The notes under the pieces: generated by a model
Told to the model about the DNA's origin: nothing
The model's database searches: none
Seen by the model: the letters and a program-made list of their open reading frames with translations, nothing else
Part shown: one piece after another, positions 43,308 to 52,389 of the stretch
Layout of the letters: every line of letters starts with the position of its first letter
Position numbering within the stretch: position 1 is the first letter of the stretch
Assembly: GCF_900119365.1 (NCBI RefSeq)
Contig: NZ_FPJO01000001.1
Location: forward strand, 186,001 to 250,000
Direction of reading: 5' to 3'
DNA from: Streptomyces atratus
GTDB taxonomy: Bacteria > Actinomycetota > Actinomycetes > Streptomycetales > Streptomycetaceae
Length of the DNA: 64,000 nt
Translations under genes and position numbers: made by a program

Positions 43308-45113
43308 ATGGCTGACTTCACCGTGGGGGACGACCACTTCCGGCTCGACGGGAAGCCCGTACGGCTGCTGTCGGGGGCCCTGCACTACTTCCGGGTGCAC
43401 GAGGCGCAGTGGGATCACCGGCTGTCGATGCTGCGCGCCATGGGGCTGAACTGTGTCGAGACGTATGTGCCGTGGAATCTGCACGAGCCGCGGCCGGGCC
43501 GGTTCCGGGACGTGGCGGCGCTCGGCCGGTTCCTGGACGCGGCGCAGCGGGCCGGGCTGTGGGCGATCGTCCGCCCGGGGCCGTACATCTGTGCCGAGTG
43601 GGAGAACGGTGGTCTGCCGGCCTGGGTGACGGGGCGGTTCGGCCGGCGGGTGCGGTCGCGTGACGCGGAGTACCTGGGTGCCGTGGAGCGGTGGTTCACG
43701 GCGCTGCTGCCGCAGGTGGTGCAGCGGCAGATCAGCCGCGGCGGGCCGGTGATCATGGTCCAGGCGGAGAACGAGTACGGGAGTTTCGGCTCCGATCAGG
43801 TCTACCTCCAGCGGGTGGCCGGGATGCTGCGTGAGCGCGGGGTGACCGTGCCGCTGTTCACCTCCGACGGGCCGGAGGACCACATGCTCACGGGCGGTTC
43901 CGTGCCGGGGCTGCTGGCCACGGCGAACTTCGGCTCGGGTGCGCGCAAGGCGTTCGAGGTGCTGCGCCGCCATCAGCCGAAGGGGCCGCTGATGTGCATG
44001 GAGTTCTGGTGCGGGTGGTTCGAGCACTGGGGTGCCGAGCCGATCGTGCAAAAGCCCGCGCAGGCCACCGAGGCGCTGCGGGAGATCCTGGAGTGCGGGG
44101 CGTCGGTGAACATCTACATGGCGCACGGCGGGACGAACTTCGCCGGGTGGGCGGGGGCGAACCGGTCCGGTCCGGTCCAGGACCAGGACTTCCTGCCGAC
44201 GGTGACCTCGTACGACTACGACGCGCCGATCGACGAGTACGGCCGTCCCACGGAGAAGTTCCGGCTGTTCCGCGAGGTGCTCGCCGAGTACGCGGACGGG
44301 CCGCTTCCGGAGCTTCCGCCGGAGCCCGCCGGGCTTGCGGTTGCGGTGCGGGCGGAGCTGACGGAGCGGGCGCCGCTGGATGCGGTGCTGGAGGCGCTGG
44401 GTGACGAGGAGGCGGCGCCGTCCGGTGTGCCGCCGACCTTCGAGGAGCTGGGGGTCGACCGGGGTCTGGTGCGCTACCAGGTGGGTGTGCCGGGCCCGCG
44501 CCAACCCTACGAGCTGAGTGCGGCGGGGCTCCGGGACCGGGCCGTGGTGTACGTGGACGGGGTCCGGGCGGGTGTGCTGACCGAGGAGAACTGCACCCTG
44601 GACGAGCCGGTGGCCGGGCCTGCGGAGGTCGAGCTGTGGGTGGAGTCGCTGGGCCGGGTCAATTACGGGCCGCGGCTCGGTGAGCCCAAGGGGATCACGG
44701 GCGGGGTGCGGCACGAGCGGCAGTATCTGCACGGGGTGCGGGCGCGGGCGCTGCGGCTGGAGGCGTTCGAGGAGCCGGACGCGGTGGCGAAGGTGGCGTT
44801 CGGCGGTGCGGAGGGGGCCGGGGCGACCGGGCTGTTCCGGGGGACGTTCGAGGTCGCCGGGGTGGAGGGTACCGGGCATGCGGGGCTCGAACTGCCGGGC
44901 TGGACGCGTGGGTTCGTGTGGGTGAACGGCTTCGGCCTGGGCCGCTACTGGTCGGTGGGCGCGCAGCGGACGCTGTACGTGCCGGGGCCGGTGCTGCGGG
45001 AGGGCGTCAACGAGGTGTGGGTGCTGGAGCTGGAGGGCGCGGGCGCGCCGTACGCGGAGCTGGGTCCGGGGGTGCCCGTCCGGACGGGCACCCCCGGGGA
45101 TGTTCAGGTGTGA
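43308..45113 (+). CDS. Beta-galactosidase, glycoside hydrolase family 35
   Basis: A 601-residue GH35 retaining glycosidase that removes terminal beta-galactose. The N-terminal TIM barrel has VRLLSGALHYFRVHEAQWDHRLSMLRAMGLNCVETYVPWNLHEP, RPGPYICAEWENGGLPAW, the acid/base Glu in MVQAENEYGSFG and the nucleophile in CMEFWCGWFEHWG. C-terminal beta domains end with WVNGFGLGRYWSVGAQRTLYVPGPVLREGVNEV. No signal peptide is present, so it works on imported sugar. AGGAGAG precedes the ATG. It is divergent from the AraC-type regulator, which probably controls it. Confidence 0.93.
   Translation: MADFTVGDDHFRLDGKPVRLLSGALHYFRVHEAQWDHRLSMLRAMGLNCVETYVPWNLHEPRPGRFRDVAALGRFLDAAQRAGLWAIVRPGPYICAEWENGGLPAWVTGRFGRRVRSRDAEYLGAVERWFTALLPQVVQRQISRGGPVIMVQAENEYGSFGSDQVYLQRVAGMLRERGVTVPLFTSDGPEDHMLTGGSVPGLLATANFGSGARKAFEVLRRHQPKGPLMCMEFWCGWFEHWGAEPIVQKPAQATEALREILECGASVNIYMAHGGTNFAGWAGANRSGPVQDQDFLPTVTSYDYDAPIDEYGRPTEKFRLFREVLAEYADGPLPELPPEPAGLAVAVRAELTERAPLDAVLEALGDEEAAPSGVPPTFEELGVDRGLVRYQVGVPGPRQPYELSAAGLRDRAVVYVDGVRAGVLTEENCTLDEPVAGPAEVELWVESLGRVNYGPRLGEPKGITGGVRHERQYLHGVRARALRLEAFEEPDAVAKVAFGGAEGAGATGLFRGTFEVAGVEGTGHAGLELPGWTRGFVWVNGFGLGRYWSVGAQRTLYVPGPVLREGVNEVWVLELEGAGAPYAELGPGVPVRTGTPGDVQV
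45066..45097 (+). terminator. Hairpin inside the last codons of the beta-galactosidase gene
   Basis: A perfect 15-bp stem (45066-45080 with 45083-45097) with a two-base loop lies just before the stop at 45111. It may serve as terminator, though part of it is translated. Confidence 0.5.
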
Positions 45114-45137
45114 TTCAGGAACCGGCCGGGGCCGGGG

Positions 45138-46097
<960 letters not shown>

Positions 46098-46158
46098 TCA
46101 CCCACGGCGTTCCGGCTACAGTGAAATCCGGTCGGGCCTCGCGGACAGGGGGTGAAAC

Positions 46159-47079
46159 GTGGCGGACGGCAGCCGGAACGACGGCCGGAGCACCGGCAGC
46201 CCGGTGGTCCACGGTTTCCCGCATCTCGAAACGGTCCGGTCCGCGATCACGGCGCTGTACCGGCGGCTCTCGTACGACGGTGTCCGCGGTTACGCGACGA
46301 GCCTCGCCCCCGTCGACGCCGCCTTCTCCGACCAGGACGATCTCCATCTCGGCGCCCAGCGGGTGGCGCGGGCGGTGGTCCAGCATCTGCATCTGCCGGA
46401 CGCCCGCATGATCGTCGCCTTCCGCGCGATGGAACACGCCGCCGACGTCGAACTGGCCGCGGGGCCGGAGTACTTCGTCGAACTCAACGACCGCTTCCGC
46501 ACCCACCGCAGGGACATCGGCGCCGCGCTCTCGCACGAGGTCACCCATGTGCTGCTGCACCGCCTGGGCCTGGAGTTCCCCGGTACGCGCGACAACGAGA
46601 TCCTCACCGACACCGTGACCACGTACCTGGGCGCGGGCTGGCTGCTGCTCGACGCCTTCCGCGAGGACGAGGTCTCCAGCCAGAAGCTCGGCTATCTCAC
46701 CCCGGAGGAGTTCGGATACGTCCTCGCCAAGCGGGCGCTGGCCTTCGACGAGGACCCGTCACCGTGGTTCACCAGCCCGCAGGCCTACACGGCCTACACG
46801 AAGGGGCGCGCACAGGCCCTCCAGGACACCCGGCAGCCGCCGCTCACGGCGGCGGGCTGGGCGGGCCGCCGCCGCTACGCGAAGGACCGGCGGCACGCCC
46901 AGGACCATCCGGGCGCCCCGGCCGCCCCCGGCGTTCCGTACACCTTCGAGGGCACCCCGGACGGACTGCGGGTCTCCTTCCCCTGCCCGACCTGCCACCA
47001 GCGCATCCGGGTCCCGGTACGGGGCCGGGTGCGGGCGCGGTGCGGGCTGTGCCGGACGGTCCTGGACTGCAGCACATGA
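46159..47079 (+). CDS. Putative zinc metallopeptidase with C-terminal zinc ribbon
   Basis: A 306-residue protein I cannot assign to a named family. Residues 126-130 are HEVTH, an HExxH zinc-peptidase motif, on a predicted helix (ALSHEVTHVLLHRLGL), followed by DNEILTDTVTTYLGAGWLL, where Glu or Asp could be the third ligand. The C-terminus has a four-cysteine zinc ribbon (Cys276, Cys279, Cys295, Cys298). No signal peptide is seen, so it is cytosolic. GTG start with a G-rich site. It is divergent from the trypsin gene and followed after 3 bases by a HEAT-repeat reading frame. Confidence 0.7.
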   Translation: MADGSRNDGRSTGSPVVHGFPHLETVRSAITALYRRLSYDGVRGYATSLAPVDAAFSDQDDLHLGAQRVARAVVQHLHLPDARMIVAFRAMEHAADVELAAGPEYFVELNDRFRTHRRDIGAALSHEVTHVLLHRLGLEFPGTRDNEILTDTVTTYLGAGWLLLDAFREDEVSSQKLGYLTPEEFGYVLAKRALAFDEDPSPWFTSPQAYTAYTKGRAQALQDTRQPPLTAAGWAGRRRYAKDRRHAQDHPGAPAAPGVPYTFEGTPDGLRVSFPCPTCHQRIRVPVRGRVRARCGLCRTVLDCST

Positions 47080-47082
47080 GCC

Positions 47083-47806
47083 GTGGAGCCGCGGCGGCCC
47101 CGGGGTCCCGTCTCCACCGCCGCACTCCTCGTCCGGCGATGGATACGGGCACACGTGCTCCACCGCGCCGGGACGGACGCGCTGTGGCGGGGCCCGGTCG
47201 GACGACCCCCTGGTCCGCGGGAGTTGTCTGCGGTGGCTCGCCCGGACCGATCCGGTCGCGGCCGTCGGGACCGCCTTCACGGCCCGGGACCCCGCCCTGT
47301 GGCAGTGGGCAGCCCGCACCGCCACGTCCTCGCGGCTGACACCGGCCGAGCGGGACGCACTGCTTCCGCTCCTCGAAGGCAGCAGCAGCCCCCGCATACG
47401 CCTGCGGGCCCTGCGGGCCAGGGCCCGCAGCCCGCAGGGCGAGGCACATGTGCGGCGGGCCGTGCTCGACCCGGACGCCCGGATCCGCTACCACGCCCGC
47501 GCCACGCTGTACGCCCGCGGGCACACGGATCTCGCGCCGCGGGTGTATCGCGACGCCCTGGCACCGGCTTCCGTCCCGGACGCGACCGCCATCGGCGCGC
47601 TCGGCGGGCTGGCCGACCCGGGCGGCGCGTGCGACGTACCCCGGATCCTGGACTTCACGGCCCACCCCAAGGCCCGCGTACGCGCCGAGGCCTGGCGGGC
47701 CCTGAGCATTCTGGACCCGCGGGAACTGGGCCGGAGGGCCGACCGGCTGGCGGCCGACCCCAGCGACAAGGTGCGGCGCCATCTCCCGGGCCCGCGGGCG
47801 GATTGA
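47083..47806 (+). pseudogene. HEAT-repeat protein gene, probably frameshifted
   Basis: From about 47201 to the stop at 47806 the frame starting LRWLARTDPVAAV encodes helical HEAT-like repeats (HVRRAVLDPDARIRYHARATLYARG and ILDFTAHPKARVRAEAWRALS). No ATG, GTG or TTG opens that frame upstream of 47450. In the +1-shifted frame a GTG at 47083, three bases after the previous stop, begins VEPRRPRGPVSTAALLVRRW and reads in protein-like fashion to about 47199. One extra base near 47200 would explain both. If the gene is not broken, translation may start at the GTG 47450 and give 118 residues. Confidence 0.45.
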
Positions 47807-47888
47807 CACCGGCCGGGCCGAAGTCCGCTGCGCCGCCCCACTCGGCGTACCGCCTGGACCCGTCCGGCGGATCAGGGCCGGACCGGCC

Positions 47889-48800
47889 CTACCGCGCCCC
47901 GTACACCGGCTGCGCCGGCTCCGCCCGAGCGAGCAGTTTCCGTACCGCCTCCCCCGCCTCCGCCGGCTCCCATCGCGCGCCCCGGTCCGCGGTGGGGCCG
48001 GGCCGCCAGCCCTCCATGACCGTGATCCGCCCGGCCTCCACCTCGAAGACCCGCCCGCTCACCCCGTCGCTCGCGGCCGAGCCGAGCCACACCACCAGCG
48101 GGGACACGTTCTCCGGGGCCATCGCGTCGAACCCGCCCTCCCCCTGCGCCGCCATCGCCTGCGCGAAGGTCCGCTCCGTCATCCGGGTCCGGGCCGCCGG
48201 GGCGATCGCGTTGACCTGGACCCCGTACCGGGCCGTCTCCTCCGCGGCGACCAGCGTCAGGCCGACGATCCCGGCCTTCGCGGCGGAGTAGTTGCCCTGG
48301 CCGACGCTGCCGAGCAGCCCCGCGCCGGAACTGGTGTTGATCACCCGGGCGACCGGCGTGCGGCCCGCCTTCGCCTCGGCCCGCCAGTGCGCGGCCGCGT
48401 GGCGCAACGGCAGGAAGTGACCCTTGAGATGGACCCGCATCACGGCGTCCCAGTCGTCCTCGTCCAGATTCACCAGCATCCGGTCGCGCAGGAACCCCGC
48501 GTTGTTGACCAGGGTGTCCAGCCGCCCGAAGCTCCCCAGGGCGGCCGTGACCAGTGACGCGGCCCCCTCGGTCGTGGCGATGTCGCCCCCGTGCACGACC
48601 GCCTCGCCGCCCGCCGCCACGATCTCGTCCACCACCTGCCGGGCCGGGCCGGCGGAGCCGCCGTCGCCGCCGGGGCCGACGCCCAGATCGTTGACGACCA
48701 CCTTCGCGCCCTCTGCGGCGAAGGCGAGCGCATGGGCCCGGCCGAGCCCGCGCCCCGCACCCGTCACGATCACCACGCGGCCGTCGCACAGACCACTCAT
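47889..48800 (-). CDS. Short-chain dehydrogenase, Rv3548c-like (steroid CD-ring pathway)
   Basis: A 303-residue SDR oxidoreductase. The NAD(P) site is VIVTGAGRGLGRAHAL, followed by LVNNAGFLRDR, the catalytic Ser in INTSSGAG and the YSAAKAG motif with Tyr and Lys. Length and sequence layout resemble mycobacterial Rv3548c (304 residues), which sits next to echA20 in the KstR2 regulon, as here. ATG at 48800 lies a good distance after AAGGAGG. It is divergent from echA20 with a KstR2-like box at 48849. It would reduce or oxidise a CoA-thioester intermediate; the step is inferred from context. Confidence 0.85.
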   Translation of the reverse strand: MSGLCDGRVVIVTGAGRGLGRAHALAFAAEGAKVVVNDLGVGPGGDGGSAGPARQVVDEIVAAGGEAVVHGGDIATTEGAASLVTAALGSFGRLDTLVNNAGFLRDRMLVNLDEDDWDAVMRVHLKGHFLPLRHAAAHWRAEAKAGRTPVARVINTSSGAGLLGSVGQGNYSAAKAGIVGLTLVAAEETARYGVQVNAIAPAARTRMTERTFAQAMAAQGEGGFDAMAPENVSPLVVWLGSAASDGVSGRVFEVEAGRITVMEGWRPGPTADRGARWEPAEAGEAVRKLLARAEPAQPVYGAR

Positions 48801-48848
48801 CACTCGCCTCCTTGTTGGCGATGCGGGGGCAGGCTGCTACCTTCCACA

Positions 48849-48868
48849 CCTAACAAATGTTTGGTGGA
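48849..48868. promoter_or_regulatory. KstR2-like operator 1
   Basis: The 20-base site CCTAACAAATGTTTGGTGGA lies between the divergent SDR gene and echA20. Its core AACAAATGTTTGGT fits the mycobacterial KstR2 box AnCAAGnnCTTGnT except at two positions, and it matches the reverse complement of the site at 57504 in 17 of 20 bases. Confidence 0.7.
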
Positions 48869-48886
48869 AAGGTAGCTGATTCGCTC

Positions 48887-49630
48887 ATGGGTGTCTCCAC
48901 CGCAAGTCCCGGCAAGGGCATCCGGCTCGTCACCGTCGACCACCCGCCCGTCAACGCGCTGCCCGTGCAAGGCTGGTACGACCTCGCCGACGCGCTCCGC
49001 TCGGCGGGCCGCGACCCCGAGGTCCGCTGCGTCGTACTGGCCGCCGCCGGACGGGGATTCAACGCGGGCGTCGACATCAAGGAGATGCAGCGCGACACCG
49101 GGCACGAGGCCCTGATCGGCGCCAACCGGGGCTGCTACGAGGCGTTCGCCGCCGTCTACGAGTGCGAGGTCCCGGTCGTCGCCGCGGTGAACGGCTACTG
49201 CCTCGGCGGCGGCATCGGCCTCGTGGGCAACGCCGACGCGATCGTGGCGAGCGACGACGCCACGTTCGGCCTGCCCGAGCTGGACCGGGGCGCGCTCGGC
49301 GCGGCGACCCATCTGGCCCGGCTGGTGCCCCAGCACCTGATGCGCGCGCTCTACTACACCTCGCGCACCGCGACCGCCGCCGAACTGCACTCCCACGGCT
49401 CGGTCTGGAAGGTCGTACCGCGCGAGGAACTCCTCGGTGCGGCACTGGAACTGGCGGGCGAGATAGCCCGCAAGGACGGGTATCTGATCCGGCTGGCCAA
49501 GGCCGCCATCAACGGCATCGACCCGGTGGACGTACGCCGCAGCTACCGCTTCGAGCAGGGCTTCACCTTCGAGGCCAACCTCAGCGGGGTCGCCGACCGC
49601 GTCCGCGAAACGTTCGGCAAGGAGGCATGA
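48887..49630 (+). CDS. echA20: Enoyl-CoA hydratase, EchA20-like
   Basis: A 247-residue crotonase-fold protein, the exact length of mycobacterial EchA20, which acts in opening the last steroid ring. Oxyanion-hole segments are GRGFNAGVDIKEM and VNGYCLGGGIGLVGNADAIVASDDATFGLPEL. ATG 48887 is chosen over the ATG at 48857 because the latter lies inside the operator and would add residues absent from relatives. The stop is 3 bases from ipdA, so echA20-ipdA-ipdB-ipdC are one operon. Confidence 0.82.
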   Translation: MGVSTASPGKGIRLVTVDHPPVNALPVQGWYDLADALRSAGRDPEVRCVVLAAAGRGFNAGVDIKEMQRDTGHEALIGANRGCYEAFAAVYECEVPVVAAVNGYCLGGGIGLVGNADAIVASDDATFGLPELDRGALGAATHLARLVPQHLMRALYYTSRTATAAELHSHGSVWKVVPREELLGAALELAGEIARKDGYLIRLAKAAINGIDPVDVRRSYRFEQGFTFEANLSGVADRVRETFGKEA

Positions 49631-49633
49631 GGC

Positions 49634-50509
49634 ATGACCACGACCGACAAGACCATGACGGCCGACGACGTGGTCTCCCGGCTCAGCAGCGGGATGACGA
49701 TCGGCATCGGCGGCTGGGGCTCGCGCCGCAAACCCATGGCGCTGGTGCGGGCGCTGCTCCGCTCCGAGATCACCGATCTCACCGTGGTCTCGTACGGCGG
49801 CCCCGACGTGGGGCTGCTCGCCGCCGCCGGCAGGATCCGGAGACTGGTCGCGGCCTTCGTCACGCTCGACTCGATCCCGCTCGAACCCCATTTCAGGGCG
49901 GCCCGCCAGCGCGGCGCGTTCGAACTGATGGAGATCGACGAGGCCATGTTCATGTGGGGGCTGCACGCCGCCGCGAACCGGCTGCCGTTCCTCCCCGTGC
50001 GCGCCGGTATCGGCTCCGACGTGATGCGGGTCAACCCGGGCCTGCGCACGGTGACTTCTCCGTACGAGGACAGCGAGGAGTTCGTCGCGATGCCCGCGCT
50101 GCGGATGGACGCCGCGCTGGTCCACCTGAACCGCGCCGACCGGTTCGGCAACGGCCAGTACCTCGGCCCCGACCCGTACTTCGACGACCTGTTCTGCGAG
50201 GCCGCGGACGCCGCGTACATGTCCTGCGAGCGCCTCGTGGACACGGCCGAGCTGACCGGGAACGCCGCCCCGCAGACCCTCCTCGTCAAGCGGCACTCCG
50301 TCACCGGTGTCGTCGAGACCCCGAACGGCGCGCACTTCACCTCCTGCGTGCCCGACCATCCGCGCGACGAGGCGTTCCAGAAGGCGTACGCGACCGCCGC
50401 CGCCGACCCCGACGCCTGGGCGGCCTTCAGCGAGCGCTTCCTGCCCGCCGGGGGCGACGAGAAGAGCTACCAGTCGGCCGTCCGGACCTGGCACGAGGAG
50501 CAGAAATGA
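49634..50509 (+). CDS. ipdA: CoA-transferase family alpha subunit, IpdA-like
   Basis: A 291-residue alpha subunit of the CoA transferase family I (COG1788). The nucleotide-type loop SSGMTIGIGGWGSRRKPMALVRALL and the segment LVHLNRADRFGNGQYLGPDPYFDDLF are visible. In mycobacteria IpdAB is not a transferase but opens the last steroid ring by hydrolysing the carbon-carbon bond of COCHEA-CoA; length (292 there) and gene order agree. The ATG follows echA20 closely and its stop overlaps ipdB (ATGA). Cytosolic. Confidence 0.82.
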   Translation: MTTTDKTMTADDVVSRLSSGMTIGIGGWGSRRKPMALVRALLRSEITDLTVVSYGGPDVGLLAAAGRIRRLVAAFVTLDSIPLEPHFRAARQRGAFELMEIDEAMFMWGLHAAANRLPFLPVRAGIGSDVMRVNPGLRTVTSPYEDSEEFVAMPALRMDAALVHLNRADRFGNGQYLGPDPYFDDLFCEAADAAYMSCERLVDTAELTGNAAPQTLLVKRHSVTGVVETPNGAHFTSCVPDHPRDEAFQKAYATAAADPDAWAAFSERFLPAGGDEKSYQSAVRTWHEEQK

Positions 50510-51267
50510 CCACGGAGAACACGACCGCGAACCCGACCGCGGTCACCCGGGCCGAGTACTGCGTGATCGCCTGCGCCGATGCCTGGCGCGACAACGGCGA
50601 GGTGCTCGCCAGCCCGATGGGCCTCGTCCCGTCCGTCGGCGCCCGGCTCGCCAGGCGCACCTTCTCGCCCGATCTGCTGCTCACCGACGGCGAGGCGCTG
50701 CTCGTCGCCCCGGACGGTACGACGGAGGGCTGGCTGCCCTACCGCCAGCACCTCGCCATGGTCACCGGCGGCAGGCGCCACGTGATGATGGGGGCGAGCC
50801 AGATCGACCGGTTCGGCAACCAGAACATCTCCTGCATCGGCGACTGGGAACAGCCCTCCCGCCAGCTGCTCGGCGTGCGCGGCGCCCCGGTCAACACCCT
50901 GAACAACCCGGTCAGTTACTGGATTCCCAAGCACTCCACCCGGGTCTTCGTCGAGCGCGTCGACATGATCTGCGGGGTCGGCTACGACAGTGCCGCCGCG
51001 GCCGGTCCGTCGGCGAGCCGCTACCACCGCATCCCGCGCGTGGTGAGCGATCTCGGCGTCTTCGACTTCGTGACCCCGGACCGCTCCATGCGCCTGGCCT
51101 CGCTGCACCCCGGCGTCACCGTCGACCAGGTCCGCGAGGCCACCGGTTTCGCGCTCACGATCGCGGACGACGTCCCGTACACCCGGGAGCCGACCGCCGC
51201 GGAGCTGTCCCTGATCCGCGAGGTCATCGACCCGCAGGGCACCCGGAACCGCGAGGTCAGGGTCTGA
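50506..51267 (+). CDS. ipdB: CoA-transferase family beta subunit, IpdB-like
   Basis: A 253-residue beta subunit (COG2057) that should pair with the preceding protein. Segments LASPMGLVPSVGARLARRTFSPDLLLTDGEALLV and VMMGASQIDRFGNQNISCIGDW match the family. I do not see the SENG motif with the glutamate that forms the CoA ester in true transferases, which fits the IpdB type. It overlaps ipdA by 4 bases and ipdC by 1 base, so translation is coupled across all three. Confidence 0.82.
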   Translation: MTTENTTANPTAVTRAEYCVIACADAWRDNGEVLASPMGLVPSVGARLARRTFSPDLLLTDGEALLVAPDGTTEGWLPYRQHLAMVTGGRRHVMMGASQIDRFGNQNISCIGDWEQPSRQLLGVRGAPVNTLNNPVSYWIPKHSTRVFVERVDMICGVGYDSAAAAGPSASRYHRIPRVVSDLGVFDFVTPDRSMRLASLHPGVTVDQVREATGFALTIADDVPYTREPTAAELSLIREVIDPQGTRNREVRV

Positions 51268-52337
51268 TGCGGACGGCGCTCACGGAGCTCGTCGGCGTCC
51301 GCCACCCCATCGTCCAGACCGGCATGGGCTGGGTCGCGGGCCCCCGCCTGGTCTCCGCCACGGCCCGCGCCGGCGCCCTCGGCGTCCTGGCCTCCGCGAC
51401 GATGACCACCCAGCAGCTGCGGGCGGCGGTGCGGGAGGTCAAGTCCCGTACGGACGAGCCGTTCGGCGTCAATCTGCGCGCCGACGCGGGCGACGCGCGC
51501 GAGCGGGTACGGATCATCATCGACGAGGGCGTGAAGGTGGCGTCCTTCGCGCTGGCCCCCTCGGAGGAGCTGATCGCCGAGCTGAAGGACGCGGGTGTGG
51601 TCGTGATCCCGTCGATCGGCGCCCGGCGTCATGCCGAGAAGGTCGCGGCGTGGGGCGCGGACGCGGTGATCGTGCAGGGCGGCGAGGGCGGCGGGCACAC
51701 CGGTGAGGTGGCGACCACGGTGCTGCTGCCCCAGGTCGTGGACGCGGTGGACATCCCGGTGATCGCGGCGGGCGGTTTCCGCGACGGCCGGGGCCTGGTC
51801 GCGGCGCTGGCGTTCGGGGCGGCGGGCATCGCGATGGGCACCCGGTTCCTGCTGACGTCGGACTCGACCGTGCCGGACGCGGTGAAGGCCCGTTATCTGG
51901 CGGCGGGCGTCAAGGACGTCACGGTCACCACGGCGGTGGACGGGCTCCCGCACCGGATGCTGCGTACGGAGATGGTCGCGGCGCTGGAGCACGCGGGCCG
52001 GGTCCGGGCCCTGGCGCAGGCGGTGCGCCGGGCGTCGGGCTTCCGGCGGATCTCCGGGCTGAGCTGGTCCCGGATGGTGCGCGACGGTCTCGCCATGAAG
52101 CACGGCAAGGACCTGTCGTGGAGCCAGGTCCTGCTGGCAGCCAACACACCGATGCTGCTGAAGGCATCCATGGTCGACGGCCGGACGGATCTGGGGGTGA
52201 TGGCCTCGGGCCAGGTGGCGGGCCTGATCGAGGATCTGCCCAGCTGCGCGGAGCTGGTGGAACGGGTGATGGCCGAGGCCCACGAGGCGCTGGGCGCGGT
52301 GGTCCGCGCGGAGCGGGTCAAGGGCGCGGACGCGTAG
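51267..52337 (+). CDS. ipdC: Nitronate-monooxygenase-like flavoprotein, IpdC-like
   Basis: A 356-residue FMN-dependent TIM-barrel protein of the 2-nitropropane dioxygenase / NPD family. Typical segments are HPIVQTGMGWVAGPRLVSATARAGALGVL, DAVIVQGGEGGGHTGEVATTVLLPQVVDAV and IPVIAAGGFRDGRGLVAALAFGAAGIAMGTRFL, the last two binding FMN phosphate. In mycobacteria IpdC (355 residues) follows ipdB and reduces a bicyclic CoA ester in HIP breakdown. Its start overlaps the ipdB stop (TGATG). It ends the operon, facing a convergent helicase gene. Confidence 0.82.
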   Translation: MRTALTELVGVRHPIVQTGMGWVAGPRLVSATARAGALGVLASATMTTQQLRAAVREVKSRTDEPFGVNLRADAGDARERVRIIIDEGVKVASFALAPSEELIAELKDAGVVVIPSIGARRHAEKVAAWGADAVIVQGGEGGGHTGEVATTVLLPQVVDAVDIPVIAAGGFRDGRGLVAALAFGAAGIAMGTRFLLTSDSTVPDAVKARYLAAGVKDVTVTTAVDGLPHRMLRTEMVAALEHAGRVRALAQAVRRASGFRRISGLSWSRMVRDGLAMKHGKDLSWSQVLLAANTPMLLKASMVDGRTDLGVMASGQVAGLIEDLPSCAELVERVMAEAHEALGAVVRAERVKGADA

Positions 52338-52389
52338 GCGGCGCCCGGTTCTCTCCGGGCGCCGCCTTGTCCGCCATGTGTCCCTACGG

